NCBI GenBank assembly: GCA_031761405.1
Contig: JASEVX010000008.1
Span: 39,478,483 to 39,542,482 of the forward strand
Direction: 5' to 3'
Origin: Serripes groenlandicus
Taxonomy: Eukaryota > Mollusca > Bivalvia > Cardiida > Cardiidae
Length of the DNA: 64,000 bases
Shown here: one piece after another, positions 31,665-44,639 of the stretch
Numbering within the stretch: position 1 is the stretch's first letter
Layout: each line of letters opens with the position of its first letter
The notes under the pieces: generated by a model
What the model was told of the DNA's origin: nothing
The model's database searches: none
Seen by the model: the letters and a program-made list of their open reading frames with translations, nothing else
Made by a program: the position numbers and the translations under genes

Positions 31665-33535
31665 CCTGACACAAACACACCAGTCGTAATGCTTTTACAC
31701 AACCCCAAGCGCCGTATCTTAACAGAAACGCGCAAGATATAATGATATACCCACATCATTGAGCGCATTATCCTGACACAAAACGCGCCAGATGTAATGC
31801 TTTTCCCACATCAGTGAGCGCATTATCCTGACACAAAACGCGCCAGATATAATGCTTTTCCTACATCACTGAGCGCATTATCCTGACACAAAACGCGCCA
31901 GGCGTAATGTACCCGCGTCAAATAGTATATACACAACCCTGAGTTCCTTAACCTGACACAAAACGCGTCAGATTTAAATGCTATATCCACAACCCTGAGT
32001 TCCTTAATCTGACACTAAACGCACCAGACGTAATGAAACTCCAAATTCCTCAGCCCCTTATCCTGACACAAAACGCGCAACACGTAATGCTACCCCACAT
32101 TCCTGAGCCCCTTATCCTGACACAAAACGCGCCAGACGTAATGTTACCCCACATTCCTGAACCACTTATTCTGATACAAAACGCTCCAGACGTAAATGCT
32201 ACGCCACAACCCTTAGCCCCTTATCATGACACAAAACGCGCCAGACGTAATCATACCCCTCAACCCTGAGCCCCTTAACCTGACACAAACGCGTCAAATG
32301 CTATATCCACAACCTGAGTTCCTTAACCTGACACAAAACACGTCAGATGTAAATGCTATATCCAAAACCCTGAGTCCCTTAACCTGACACCAAACGCATC
32401 AGACGTAATGAAACCCCAAATTCCTAAGCCCGTTATCTTGACCAAAAACGCGCCAGACGTAATGCTACCTCACAACCCTGAGCCCCTTATCTTGACACAA
32501 AACGCGCCAGACGTAATGCTACCCCACAACCCTAAGCCCCTTATCTTGACACAAAACGCACCAGACGTAATGCTACCCCACAACCCTGAGCCCCTTATCT
32601 TGACACAAAACGCGCCAGACGTAATGCTACCCCACAACCCTGAGCCCCTTATCCTGATACAAAACACGCCAGACGTAATGCTACCCTACAACCCTGAGCC
32701 CCTTATACTGACACAACACTCGCCAGACGTAATGTTACCCCACATTCCTGAGCCTCTTATAATGACACAAAACACTCCAGAAGTTAATGCTACCCAACAA
32801 CCCTGAGCCCCTTATAATGACACTTACACACCAGTCGTAATGTAACCCAACAACCCTGAGCCCCTTATCCTGACACAAAACGCGCCAGACGTAATGCTAC
32901 CCCACAAACCTGAGCCCCTTATCCTGACACAAAACGCGCCAGAGGTAATGCTACCCTAAAACCCTGAGCCCCTTATAATGACACAAAACGCGCCAGACGT
33001 AATGCTACCCCACATTCCTGAGCCCCTTATCCTGATACAAAACGCGCCAAATATAATGCTACCCCACAACCCTGTGTTCATTATTCTGACACAAACGGGC
33101 CAGATGTAATGTTATTTCCACAGCTCTGAACGCCTACTCCTGACACAAACACACCAGACGTAATGATATAGTCACAACCATGAGTGCTTATTTCTGACAC
33201 AAACATGCCAGACGTAATGATATACCTACAACCCTGAGCGCCTTATCCTGACACAAACGTGTCAGACGTAATTCATACCTACAACCCAGAACGCATTCTC
33301 CTGGCACAAACGTGCCAGACGTATTGCTATACCCACAACCCTGAGCGCCTTATTCGGACACAAGCGGGCCAGATGCTATGATGTTTCCACAACCCTCAGC
33401 GCCTTACCCTGACACAAACGGCCCAAATGTTATGCTGTTTCCACAACCCAAAGCGCTTTCTCTTGACACAAACCCATCAGACGTAATGATGTCCCAACAA
33501 CCCTGAGCGCCTTATCCTGACAGAAACAAGCCAGA
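31665..33535. repeat. 54-57-bp satellite, left block
   Basis: About 33 units including 'ttatcctgacacaaaacgcg', 'ccagacgtaatgctacccc' and 'acaaccctgagcccc'. In the centre (32030-32810) units are exactly 54 bp, so the plus frame stays open and repeats (MLPHNPEPLILTQNAPDV)n; elsewhere unit lengths vary and the frame breaks. The same satellite resumes at 37411 beyond a LINE. Confidence 0.92.
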
Positions 33536-35811
33536 ATGAATGAATGAATGTATAGTGTTTTATGGCGCATCAACAGCTAAGGTCATTTAGCGCGCATTAA
33601 AATGAAGTAGTACATGAAGTATTATTTAAAAATGAATATGTTTGATAGAACTATATAATGGGAAATGATGGAAGTAGAAATAAATAATGTTTAATAACTA
33701 AAATCTATGTAATGGGAATGAAATGTTTGTTATCTAAATAAGAGTATATATATATATATGTAGACAAATAAAGAGTATCACAGCTTATAGTAAATGGCAA
33801 TCTCCTTTAAGAAAGAAATTATAGCATGTATTGGGACAGTGTCGAATAGTGTTTTAAGACTATCAACACTGTACTAATTAGCAAAAATTGGTGCAAGGTC
33901 GGTGCAATCAATTTAAATGTGCAGAATGGTATAGCTTGCAGAGCAATGTATACATTCAGATGCATCATCCTTTGTAAAGAGCCAAGAATGTGTAAGTCTA
34001 GAGTGCTCAATTCGGCAACGACTTATAATAACCTCTTCTCGACGAATAGACCTGTAAACGGGGTTCCACTAGCAAGGATTGGTTTGACAGAATAAAGCTT
34101 GTTAACAACATCAGCATCCCATTTGGTTTGCAAAGAGGATTGGATATATTAAAAATGGTAGGTTTAAAATCAGTATGTGGAACCTTAAAATCTGAAATTG
34201 GTAAAGAAAATGCGGACTTTGCATTTGCATCCAACTTGTTACCTGTAATACCTAAATGACTAGGCAACCAACAGAAAACAAATTTATTAAACTAATAAGC
34301 GGGTAAGATGTGATTCCTCAGCTATATCAAGTGCAAGATCAATAGCCTCCAACTCTGCAGAGAAAATAGAAGATTTATAATGAATGCGAAATTTCAGAAC
34401 GGTATCACCACATACGGCGGCAGATGCTACAGAGTCATCGCATTTAGAGCCGTCTGTGTAAATTGGCTTCAAGGCAAAGTAAAAATCTTTAATTTCATGA
34501 AATTTGGCTTGAAATACATGTCTGTCAGTTTCAGACTTTTTATGAGCAGCGAGATCAAAACGAAATTTTGCGATAGACTCCATATCCACATGAAGATCTT
34601 CAAGAAATGGCTCTATGCGGATACCAAGGGGAGATATTGCATTTGTTTTTTTGAGAAAAAGGGGCTTGAATGGAGGCTGAAAGACAGTTTCGTAAGTAGT
34701 GTTAGAAGGGTTTGATTTTAATTTCAGTACATACTGAAGAGCATGTTTCTGTCTTCTAGAAGAGAGGGAATGTTCATTAGCTTCAGCATAAAGACTGTTA
34801 ACTAGCGAGGTTCTAAAAGCTTCAAGGGCAAGGCGAAGACCTTGATTACGTATGGGATCAAGTAACTGAATGTAAGGTTTGCGAGCAGAACCATAACAAA
34901 TAGAGCCATAATCAAGTTTATAACGAATAAGAGAGCGATACAAACGTAATAGTACTTTCCTATCAGCTCCCCAGTCAGAATGGGTTTCAACCTTGAGAAG
35001 GTTTATCGCTTTCTGACATTTTTTCTTTAAAGCTTTAATATGAGGAAGGAATGAAAGTTTTTGGTTAAAGTTTACACCAAGAAACTTCAAACTCTGGTAC
35101 AACTTCAATTTGACATTTATTCATATGAAGATCTGGGTCTAGGTGGAAACCACGTTTATTACAGAAGTGCATGCATTTGGTTTTGGTCTTGGAAAATTTA
35201 AAACCATTTTCGTCAGACCATGTTTGAAGTTTATTTAGGCATTGTTGGAGTTGACGTTCTATAATGTCCATATTTCTTGAACGAAAACAAATAACAAAAT
35301 CATCCACATAGAGGGAGCATTCAACCCCTGGGTTAATAGCTTTAACAATATAATAGATTTTCACGCTAAATAAATAGACCGATAAAATGTAACCTTGAGG
35401 AACACTCATTTCCTGCTCACAAGCACCTGATAGGGTGTTACCAACACGAACACGAAAGAGGCGTTCCTCCAAAAATGCAACAATAAATAGAGATAGACTG
35501 CCTCTAAGACCAAAGTCATGGAGATCCTTTTAAATACCATAGTTCCAAGTTGTGTCATAAGCGCTTTCAATATCAAAGAATATAGAGACACCATGTTGCC
35601 TATTAAAGTGGCATTTCTATCCAGAGGGAAGAAATTCATATAAAAAAAGTTCAAATCGATTTTTCTAAAAATAAGAAGCTGAATGGGTTTGGGATTAACC
35701 ACAATCTTGTTACACAAGAGTACACACTGAAGAATTATACTTTTCTCTAAGATTTCAGGATTTTAAAAACGGACCCATTCATGTGCATCATAACGCTTAA
35801 AATCGTAAACA

Positions 35812-36630
35812 CAACCATATTAGTATGTAGAGGTAGGGTGTCATAGACAAATCGTGGTGAGATAAAATGTACATAACTGTTATACAAACACACTCAGTTT
35901 AATGAGGCATATACAATGTATACACAATAAGCATGTTTATCTAGTGCTTTTAAAAGTAATATAAATGCTGTTTATGGAAAAAAGATGTTTTGGTATGTCA
36001 CAGAAAACTAGCATTATTTTATTTCCACAGTTTCTGTGACATACCTGAAATCATCTTAAGTTACACAGTAAGTAAATGTTTATTGTTTGGTGTTAAAAGC
36101 CGCTTTCAACATTTTTTATGTTATATCACGGAGTTTCCTGGGTTAGTTACCAGTCCTACTGGTCCATTTATCCTGACATCAGCCAGTCTATTCGTAATGC
36201 AACCTTCAGCGCCACGGAAGGCAGCCATTACTACAATTTGTAATGTGGTATGACCCGGCCAGGGATCAAACCTGTGACCTCCCGTACCCGAGTTGGACGC
36301 TCTACCACAACACCATCGAGGCGGTCAAGTACAATTGTATCTAGTGCTAAACTAATTATAGTGTGTATTAGATGATTTCCAGTATGTCACAAGAAAAAAC
36401 ATTTCCCTATTTCATAATAATGAAGATCCTGATCAGTTTGTACGTATGCAGTATGATCAGGGTCTTCACTATTCGGAAATAAGAGAATGTTAGTTTTCTG
36501 TGACATACCTGAAATCATCTATATCCCATAAACAGCATACTTGTATAATGCTTTAACACTAGATAAACACGCTTATCGTGTATATGTGCTTCAATGAATT
36601 ATTTTTATAACTGTTTTCTTGTATACATTT
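35812..36630 (-). mobile_element. Foldback element with long inverted ends, copy 1
   Basis: Inverted copy of 40660-41455. Its own ends mirror each other: 'atacacaataagcatgttta' on one side against 'taaacacgcttatcgtgtat' on the other. Two hairpins bounded by 'tatgtcac' / 'gtgacata' lie at 35992-36045 and 36383-36508. A SINE-C sits in the middle. It lies within the LINE's RT region, between the parts coding DVWQSEE and the next conserved block. Confidence 0.8.
36135..36335 (-). mobile_element. SINE-C inside foldback copy 1
   Basis: Minus-strand head 'gaccgcctcgatggtgttgt', B box 'aggtttgatccctggccggg', body 'tgatgtcaggataaatggac', tail 'gtgatataacataaaaaatg'. Found at the same place and relative orientation in copy 2. 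Confidence 0.8.
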
Positions 36631-37410
36631 ATTCTTCAGACTGCCATACATCATTACAAATATCAAATAAAACAGAAAGAGAAGTGAAGGGTAAATGCTT
36701 AAGAAATTGATAATGGATTTTGTCTTGGCCAGGAGATGTATCATGAGCTTTCCTCAGGGCAAACCTGAGTTCTTTTAAGGAAAACAGTTTGTAATACCGC
36801 TCAAGATTTTTGGACTTGAAGTTAAGTTTTTTTCTTCTCCTCTCTGGCTTAAACTTATGGATTTTTTTTTTTTAAGTATCAGCTAGAGTATCTGCGATGT
36901 CAAGAAGGGTGTTGATGGCCTCATTATCGAGAGAAAGATGGTTAACGGATGAAGAACCTTTCCCATTAATTTTTCGAATCATAACCCAAGTCTTTTTAGT
37001 CGAAGTGCCTTGTAAGCCTTGAGACATATTCTTTCCAAGAAGTACGCGTACGATTTGGCATAAATTCGAAAGATATTCAGATTATCTGGCGACGGTCTCA
37101 GGTTAAATTTCCTGAGAGCTTCTTTTCTGTCATGAATAGCTTTTTTGCACTCATTCATAAACCAGGGATTACATGGTCGTTTTGGGTCTGTCGAGGTCTG
37201 AGGAACAGACTGTTTAGCTATGTATATTAGTAAAGATGTAAAGAGTTGTGAAGGGTTATCACAGTCCTGTAAATGTGTCATGAGTGATAGACCGCTCACA
37301 AAGCATTTGAAATTTATTCCAGATAGCTTTGGAGAGCTTCCATTTTCATTCACGTTTAAGAACTGAAGGTTTATCTTCAGTGATAAAGATCGGAAAATGG
37401 TCGCTTAACA

Positions 37411-39965
37411 TTAAGCTATATCAACAACCCTTATCCTAGCAAAAATGCACCAGCCGCAATGCTTTGTGTGCAAACCTGAGCGCATTATCCTGACACAAAA
37501 CGCGCCAGAGACGTAATTTTATTTCCACATCCCTGAGCGCCTTATCCTGACACAAAACTCACCAGACGAAATGCTTTTTGCTCAACTCTAAGCGCATTAT
37601 CGTGATACAAAACGCGCAAGAGACCTAATGATTTTTTTCACAGCCCTGAGCGCCTTATCCTGACACAAAACTCACCAGACGAAATGCTTTTTGCTCAACC
37701 CTAAGCGCATTATACTGACACAAAACACGCCAGACAAATTGCCTTTTCCGTAACCCTTTGCGCCTTATCCTGACACACACGCGCCAGACGAAATGCTTTT
37801 TCCGTAACCCTCAGCGCCTTATCCTGACACAAACGCGCCAGGCGTAATTCTTTTTGCACAACCCTGAGCGCATTATCCTGATACAAAAACGCGCCGGACG
37901 TCATGTTTTATACTTAACCTTTTGCGCCTTATCCAGACACAAACGCACCAGACGAAATCCCTTTTTTCCGTTAGCCTGAGCGCCTTATGCAGACACAACA
38001 CTCACCAGACGTTATGCTTTTTGCACAACATTGAGCGCATGATCCTGACACAAAACTCGCCAGACGTAAAGCTTTTTCCGTAACCCTTTGCGCCTTATCC
38101 AGACACAAACGTACCAGACGAAATGCTTTTTCCGTAACCATGAGCGTACTATGCTGACAAAAAACGCACAAAACGTAATGCTTTTTTCCAGAACCATCAG
38201 CGCCTTATCCTGACACAAAACACACCAGACGTTATGCTATCTCGAAAACCCTGAGCGCCGTATACTGACAAAACCGCGCCAGGCGTAATGATATCTTGAC
38301 AATCCTTAGCGCCTTATATTGACAGAAACGCATAGACGTTATGATATCTCGATAACCCTGAGCGCCTCATCCTGATACAAATGTACCAGACGCCATGCTA
38401 TCCCCACAACCCACAACCCTGACTGATGTATCCTGACACAAATGCACCAGACATAATGCAATCTCTACAACCTTGATTGCAGTATCCTGACACAAACACA
38501 CCAGACGTAATGCAATTCTCACAATCATGAGCGCATCATTCTGACACAAAATGCACCAAACGTAGAGCTATCTCCACAACCCTAACTGCATTATCCTGAC
38601 ACAAACGCACCAGACGTAATGCTATTCCCACAATCCTGAGCGCATCATTCTGACACAAAACGCAACAGACGTAGTGCTTTTCCCCACAACCCTGACTGCA
38701 TTATCCTGACACAAACGCGCCAGCCGTTATGTTATCGCAACATTCCTGAACGCTTTGTCCTGACACAAATGCACCAGATGGGATGCTAACCATACAACCC
38801 TGACTGCATTATCCTGACATAAATACACCAGACGCAATGCTGTCCCCAATCCCTGAGATCTTTGTCCTGACACAAATGCACCAGACGAAATGATATCCCC
38901 ATATTCCTGAGCACTTCATCCTGACACACATGTACCAGGCGTAATGCTATCCCCTTATTTCTGAGCGGTTTGTCCTGACACAAACGCACCAGACATAATG
39001 CTATCCACACACTCCTGACTGCGTTATCCTGACCGAAACGCAACAGACGTTATGCTATCCCCACATTCCTGAGCGCTTTGTCCTGACACAAATGCACAAG
39101 ACATCATGCTATCCCCACATTACTGAGCGCTTTGTCCTGACACAAATGCACCAGACGTAATGCTATCCTCACATTCCTAAGTGATTTGTCCTTACACAAA
39201 CGCACCAGACGTAATGCTATCCCCACAACTATGACTGCATTATCCTGACACAAACGCACCAGACGTAATTGCTATCCCCACATTCCTGAGCACTTTGTCC
39301 TGACACAAATGCACCAGACATGATGATATCCCCACATTCCTGAGCGCTTTGTCCTGACACAAATGCACCAGACTTCATGCTACCCACTTATTCCTGAGCG
39401 CTTTGTCCTGACACAAAACGCACCAGAAATAATGCTATTCCAACATTCCGGAGCGCTTTTTCCTGACACAAAACGCACCAGAATTAATGCTATCACCACA
39501 TTCCTGAGCGCTTTGTCCTGACACAAAACGCACCAGACATAATAATTTCCCACATTCCTGAACGCTTTGTCCTGACACAAAATCCACCAGACATAATGTG
39601 CTATCCCAGCATTCCTGAGTGCTTTGTCCGGACAAAAATGCACCAGACATAATGCTATTTCCATAAACCCTGACTGCATTATTCTGACACAAGACGTACC
39701 AGAAGACGTAATGCTTTCTCAACATTCCTGAGCCCTTTGTCCTGACAAAAATGCACCAGACATCATACGATCCCCACATTCCTGAGCCCTTTATCCTGAC
39801 ACAAACGCACCAGACGTAATGCTTTCCCCACATTCCTGATCGCGTTGTTCTGACACAAATGCACCAGACATCATGCGATCCCCACATTCCTGAGCCCTTT
39901 GTCCTGACACAAACGTACCAGACATAATGCTATTTTTTATAAACCCTGAGTTTTTTTTATAAACC
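37411..39965. repeat. 54-57-bp satellite, right block
   Basis: About 45 units such as 'cctgacacaaacgcaccaga', 'cgtaatgctatccccacatt' and 'cctgagcgctttgt'. More diverged than the left block, with unit variants arranged in runs ('tttttccgtaaccc' units at 37740-38130, 'tccccacattcc' units from 38880). Open frames on the minus strand are translations of the repeat. Confidence 0.92.
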
Positions 39966-40108
39966 CAAGGGGGCACCGACCGGGGTATGGTGCAAGTTTT
40001 ATGTTAATGTGCATATAAAGATTTTTGCGTTGTGAATAGCAACCCATCAACTTTCAATGGTAAGATTTATAAAGGTAATTCACTACCCAATTTTAATAGA
40101 TTTTAAGT

Positions 40109-40338
40109 AAACCCTATTTCCGACATGTAGGTGCTTTCTGATGCCTCCGCAGCAGAAGGCATTTGAAAAACATTGTGACAAAATGGGAAATTGCTCAACA
40201 TGAGCAATTTCTCCTTTTGCCACAATGCGTTCAACCTTCTTCAATAACTACACTTTCATTTAGAGATATTTGTTTACTAGTTTAATTACGTGTTTTCAAT
40301 TTCGTTTGCAGCACATTTGTTGTATGTGTGAAAGGGTT
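40109..40338. mobile_element. MITE-P, diverged full-length copy
   Basis: Left 'aaaccctatttccgacatg', 'gcagcagaaggcatttgaaa'; hairpin 'aaattgctcaacatgagcaatttct' region; right 'gtatgtgtgaaagggttaa'. Confidence 0.7.
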
Positions 40339-40399
40339 AAGCTAAACCTTTATCCATAATAAAACGCATTACTCAAAAGATAGTACATGTACATGCCTG

Positions 40400-40618
40400 T
40401 GTGCCTCATATAGACGCTTTCTGACGCCTCTGCAGCAGACGGCTTTTTGAAAACATAGTGACAAAAGAAGAAATTGCACAAAACGTGCAATTTCTCCTTT
40501 TGCCACAATGTTTTCCACTTTTTGTCATAGGTTATCCATTCAATTATGGAGATTTTCTATGTTTTGACAAAATATGTTCAAAGTCGTCTGCTGCAGAATT
40601 GGCGTATCAGGGAAAGGG
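40400..40618. mobile_element. MITE-P, full-length copy
   Basis: 'cctcatatagacgctttctg' at the left (outermost bases altered), hairpin 'aaattgcacaaaacgtgcaattt', right 'gtatcagggaaaggg' followed by TTAA (40619-40622). Close to the copies at 17438 and 55294. Confidence 0.8.
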
Positions 40619-40659
40619 TTAATGAGGTGATGCTTGATTCAAATTAGACTGTAGTGTGA

Positions 40660-41455
40660 GAAAGCACATATATACACAATAAGTGCGTTTATCTAGTGTT
40701 AACGCATTATACAATTATGCTGTTTATGGGATATAGATGAGTTCAGGTATGTCACAGACAACTAACATTCTCTTATTTCCTAATAGTGAAGACCCTGATC
40801 ATTCTACATAAGTACATAGTGATCAGGATCTTCATTATTATGAAATAAGAGAAGGGTTTTTTGCTTGTGACATACATCTAGTAAACTGTATTATTAGTTA
40901 ACTAGATAACATTTTACTTGATGGTATTGTGGTAGAGCTTCCACCTCGGGTGTGGGAGGTCACAGGTTTGATCCCTGGCCGGGTCATACCACATACAAAA
41001 TGGTAGCAATGGCTGCCTCCGTGGCGCCGCTGAAGGTTGCAGGATAGCATTATGACTGACTGGCTGATGTCAGAATCAATGGACCAGTAGGACTGGTAAC
41101 TTACCCAGGAAATTCCGTGATATAACATAAAAAATGTTGAAAGTGGCGTTTACATGTAACACCAAAAAATATACATTTACTTATTGTGTAACTTAAGATG
41201 ATTTCAGGTATGTCAAAGAAAATGTGGAAATAAAATGATGTTAGTTTTCTGTGACATACCAACTCATCTTTTTTCCATAACAGCATTTATATTTCTTTTA
41301 AAAGCAATAGATAAACATACTTATTGTGTATACATTGTATATGCCTCATTGAACTGAGTGTGTTTTTATAACAGTTATGTACATTTTGTCTCATCACGAT
41401 TTGTCTATGACACCCGACCTTTACATAGGTCTTATATAGTTGTGTTTACGGACTA
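40660..41455 (+). mobile_element. Foldback element, copy 2 (inverted relative to copy 1)
   Basis: Shares with copy 1: the ends ('tacacaataagtgcgtttat'; 'tcatcacgatttgtctatga'), the hairpin at 40747-40875 with 'gaagaccctgatca' / 'tgatcaggatcttc' arms, the small hairpin at 41207-41260, and a SINE-C between them. Overall order is terminal arm, hairpin, SINE, hairpin, terminal arm. No transposase is present. Confidence 0.8.
40915..41165 (+). mobile_element. SINE-C inside foldback copy 2
   Basis: Head 'gtattgtggtagagcttcca', B box 'acaggtttgatccctggccg', body 'ccgtggcgccgctgaaggtt' and 'ggaccagtaggactggtaac', tail 'ttccgtgatataacataaaa'. This is the best SINE-C copy in the window. Confidence 0.85.
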
Positions 41456-41744
41456 TGTCATGGCTGAAATTAGAAAACGGGTAGGTGGGGTATACAAGTT
41501 AAAAACTTCAAAATGTAGAGGACCTTGGGCCATGTAACTATTATAACTTGGTCAGATAAGCTTTTTGAAATGTATCTGGATGAAAGAAAATAATTGAAAG
41601 GATAAGGTTGGTAATTTATAGGCAAATCAAGTGACCATTTTTCGGCTCAGCTTTGCACATTGTTAAGTTACCTAATATATAAATAAATACCTGTAATAGT
41701 TAGGTAAAGTATCCTTGTAGATGCAACGAGCCTTCAATTTTCAA

Positions 41745-44455
41745 GTACATGCAAGTGACATATAGGCCCAATGTAAGTAAACGCGTACAGTCGTTTGTAA
41801 ATATGTATATAGAGTGACATGTAGGCCCAATGTAAGTAAATGTGTACATTCGTTTGTAAATATGTATATAGAGTGACATGTAGGCCCAATGTAAGTAAAT
41901 GTGTACAGTCGTTTGTAAATATGTATATAGAGTGACATGTAGGCCCAATGTAAGTAAATGTGTACAGTCGTTTGTAAATATGTATATATAGTGACATGTC
42001 GGCCCAATGTAAGTAAATGTGAACAGTCGTTTGTAAATACGTATATAGAGTGACATGTAGGCCAAATGTAAGTAAATATGTATATAGAGTGACATGTAGA
42101 CCCAATGTAAGTAAATGTGAACAGTCGTTTGTAAATATGTATGTAGAGTGACATGTCGGCCCAATGTAAGTAAATGTGTACAGTCGTTTGTAAATATGTA
42201 TGTAGAGTGACATGTCGGCCCAATGTAAGTAAATGTGAACAGTCGTTTGTAAATATGTATATAGAGTGACGTGTAGGCCCAATGTAAGTAAATGTGTACA
42301 TTCGTTTGTAAATATGTATATAGAGTGACATGTAGGTCCAATGTAAGTAAATGTGTACAGTCGTTTGTAAATATGTATATAGAGTGACATGTAGGCCCAA
42401 TGTAAGTAAATGTGTACAGTCGTTTGTAAATATGTATATAGAGTGACATGTCGGCCCAATGTAAGTAAATGTAAACAGTCGTTTGTAAATACGTATATAG
42501 AGTGACATGTAGGCCAAATGTAAGTAAATGTGTACATTCGTGTGTAAATATGTATATAGAGTGACATGTAGGCCAAATGTAAGTAAATGTGTACATTCGT
42601 GTGTAAATATGTATATAGAGTGACATGTGAGCCCAATGTAAGTAAATGTGTACAGTCGTTTGTAAATATATATATAGAGTGACATGTAGGCCCAATGTAA
42701 GTAAATGTGTATATTCGTGTGTAAATATGTATATAGAGTGACATGTAGTCCAAATGAAGTAAATGTGTATATAGAGTGACATGTAGGCCCAATGCAGTCG
42801 TTTGTGAATATGTATATAGTGTGACATGTCGGCCCAATGTAAGTAAATGTGAACAGTCGTTTGTAAATATGTATATAGAGTGAGAAGCATATAGGTCCAA
42901 ATTAAGTAAATGTGTAGAGTCGTTTGTAAATATGTATATAGAGTGACATGTAGGCCCAATGTAAGTAAATGTGTACAGTCGTTTGTAAATATGTATATAT
43001 AGTGACATGTAGGCCCAATGTAAGTAAATGTGTACAGTCGTTTGTAAATATGTATATAGAGTGACATGTAGGTCCAATGTAAGTAAATGTGTACAGTCGT
43101 TTGTAAATATGTATATAGAGTGACATGTAGGCCCAATGTAAGTAAATGTGTACAGTCGTTTGTAAATATGTATATAGAGTGACATGTCGGCCCAATGTAA
43201 GTAAATGTAAACAGTCGTTTGTAAATACGTATATAGAGTGACATGTAGGCCAAATGTAAGTAAATGTGTACATTCGTGTGTAAATATGTATATAGAGTGA
43301 CATGTAGGCCAAATGTAAGTAAATGTGTACATTCGTGCGTAAATATGTATATAGAGTGACATGTGGGCCCGATGTAAGTAAATGTGTACAGTCGTTTGTA
43401 AATATATATATAGAGTGACATGTAGGCCCAATGTAAGTAAATGTGTATATTCGTGTGTAAATATGTATATAGAGTGACATGTAGTCCAAATGAAGTAAAT
43501 GTGTATATAGAGTGACATGTAGGCCCAATGCAGTCGTTTGTGAATATGTATATAGTGTGACATATAGGCCCAATGTAAGTAAAAGCGTACAGTCGTTTGT
43601 AAATATGTATATAGAGTGACATGTAGACCCAATGTAAGTAATTGTGTACATTCGTTTGTAAATATGTATATAGAGTGACATGTAGGCCCATTGTAAGTAA
43701 ATGTTAACAGTCGTTTGTAAATATGTATATAGAGTGACATGTTCGTCCAATATAAGTAAAAGTGTACAGTCGTTTGTAAATATATACATAGAGTGACATG
43801 TAGGCCCAATGTAAGTAAATGTGTACAGTCGTTTGTAAATATGTATATAGAGTGACATGTGGGCTAAATGTAAGTAAATGTGTACAGTCGTTTGTAAATA
43901 TGTATATAGAGTAACATGTAGCCTAGGCCCAATGTAAGTAAATGTTTTGTTTGTTTGGAGTTTAACGCCGCTTTCAACAGCTTTGGTCATATCACGGCGG
44001 TCAGTGCACCTACCCATGTTTTCCTGGCTTTCCTACACCAGTACTTACAAAACATTCTTTCGAAGCCACTGACTACTTCCAAACATAGATCAGAGGTGAG
44101 AGGCGATGGAAAAATCGCCCGAAAGAATTTCGCCGCAACCGGGTATCGAACCCGTGACCTCCAGATCACGAGTCAGATACGCTACCAATTGAGCTACCCG
44201 GCAGGGCTTGTAAGTAAATGTGTACAGTCGTTTGTAAATATGTATATAGAGTAACTTGTAGGTCCAATGTAAGTAAAAGTGTACAGTCGTTTGTAAATGT
44301 GTATATAGAGTGACATGTAGGCCCAATGTAAGTAAATGTGTACAGTCGTTTGTAAATATGTATATAGAGTGACATGTAGGCCCAATGTAAGTAAATGTGT
44401 ACAGTCGTTTGTAAATATCTTTATAGAGTGACATGTAAGCCCAATGTGGCCGGGT
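41745..44455. repeat. 59-bp satellite, open in all three minus-strand frames
   Basis: About 42 units of 59 bp, including 'gtaagtaaatgtgtacagtc', 'gtttgtaaatatgtatatag' and 'agtgacatgtaggcccaat'. Because 59 is not a multiple of three, each frame passes through three phases of the unit, and none has a stop on the minus strand. This gives overlapping open frames of up to 691 codons (for example 43809-41734 and 43691-41700). A rare variant ('gtagtccaaatgaagt') recurs 736 bp apart (42745, 43481), a larger duplicated block. A SINE-E interrupts the array. The frames look like a by-product of the repeat, not a gene. Confidence 0.92.
43943..44213 (-). mobile_element. SINE-E inserted in the 59-bp satellite
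   Basis: Minus-strand head 'gccgggtagctcaattggta' with B box 'cacgggttcgatacccgg', body 'gaaagaatgttttgtaagta' and 'tgtaggaaagccaggaaaac', tail 'gccgtgatatgaccaaagct' and 'ggcgttaaactcc' ending in (CAAA)n. The T stem pairs well but the acceptor stem does not, so a SINE head rather than a tRNA gene. Satellite units flank it on both sides. Confidence 0.85.
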
Positions 44456-44639
44456 GTTGTGGAAGTATATTACTGACACTAATTTATATTTGCTTATAAC
44501 ATATAAACAAGAGCGCCAAATGTCACAAAATACGCCCGTTCTGTGTTTTTGAGACCAAGTATAGTGATTGTAGGTTGTACGTCATGCAAATGTAGAAAGC
44601 GGACACTGTTAATACAGTTTTGGCCATTTCGAGGGACAA

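Larger units (their letters stand above)
33536..37410 (-). mobile_element. Nimb/I-like LINE, decayed, inside the satellite
   Basis: Read on the minus strand from 37410. 37353-36979: linker before the reverse transcriptase (PCNPWFMNECKKAIHDRKEA). About 36760-36660: start of the RT domain (SPGQDKIHYQFLKHLP). A foldback element then interrupts (35812-36630). 35717-35065: RT core in broken frames with VPQG, YVDDF at about 35310 and FSKTKTKCMHF. 35108-34287: thumb (FLGVNFNQKLSFLPHI, YGSICYGSA), then RNase H with IYTDGSKCDD and SAELEAIDLALD. 34267-34007: RNase H end (PSHLGITGNK). The 3' tail at 33537 is (ATTC)n in that strand. The endonuclease is missing. RNase H after RT points to the I/Nimb group. 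Many stops and frameshifts: not functional. Confidence 0.88.

Noticed and set aside
34380..34715. 111-codon plus-strand frame
   Set aside because: Shadow of the LINE thumb/RNase H coding region on the minus strand.
41734..43809. Open frames of 663, 691, 371 and 314 codons on the minus strand
   Set aside because: They are the 59-bp satellite translated in different phases; all three frames are open and the 'proteins' are the same repeat shifted.
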